Below, piece by piece: positions 6,589 through 6,589 of a stretch of DNA of 6,589 nt. Source of the DNA: an uncultured Alphaproteobacteria bacterium (GTDB lineage: Bacteria; Pseudomonadota; Alphaproteobacteria; RF32; CAG-239); NCBI GenBank assembly GCA_900553115.1, contig USCF01000063.1, positions 1 through 6,589 on the forward strand, written 5' to 3'. A model generated the notes under the pieces. That model was not told where the DNA came from, made no database searches, and was given only the letters and a program-made list of their open reading frames with translations. Every line of letters starts with the position of its first letter. The stretch's first letter is position 1. A program made the position numbers and the translations under genes.

Positions 6589-6589
6589 A

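Overview
The window looks like a piece of an AT-leaning alphaproteobacterial chromosome, with a short foreign-looking tail at its right end. The assignment rests on protein-level resemblance and gene order, because no rRNA or other strict marker is present. A minus-strand block runs gpmI, an envC-like LytM gene, an S41 C-terminal processing peptidase gene and rppH, an order I recall as typical of Alphaproteobacteria. DnaJ, RppH and GpmI also read like alphaproteobacterial versions. A host-associated or gut-type uncultured lineage is a guess from base composition only.

Layout. Positions 2-382 (+) carry the end of an unrecognised protein that probably begins left of the window. Its frame continues past an amber stop for 24 more codons, to a TGA-TAA pair at 455-460. 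A strong hairpin terminator follows at 463-504. dnaJ (594-1733, +) stands as its own unit, with no dnaK next to it in the window. A hairpin terminator at 1761-1790 sits between dnaJ and the convergent rppH. The minus strand then carries, in order of transcription, gpmI (start lost, ending at 4958), envC-like (4939-3695), ctpA-like (3677-2340) and rppH (2340-1864). Gaps are 18 and 17 bases, then a one-base stop/start overlap, so the four genes form one tight operon. Its promoter lies beyond the break at the right end.

Right end. From about 6427 to the window edge the minus strand encodes 54 residues of an SMC chromosome-segregation protein, in AT-rich, Firmicutes-like codons. This piece is fused out of frame to gpmI at about 6424-6435. 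The fusion removes the true start of gpmI and its first metal-binding Asp motif, and it removes the SMC signature motif that should follow. A chimeric assembly joint is the likeliest explanation; a real rearrangement is the alternative.

How the genes work together. GpmI is a glycolytic enzyme. The EnvC-like protein is an exported, catalytically dead LytM factor expected to activate cell-wall amidases at division. The S41 peptidase is an exported PDZ protease often linked to envelope homeostasis. RppH starts RNA decay in the cytoplasm by removing pyrophosphate from 5' ends. DnaJ is the Hsp70 co-chaperone. Apart from the junction and the amber-interrupted reading frame this is ordinary housekeeping DNA. 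I saw no CRISPR array, insertion sequence, tRNA, rRNA or defence system.
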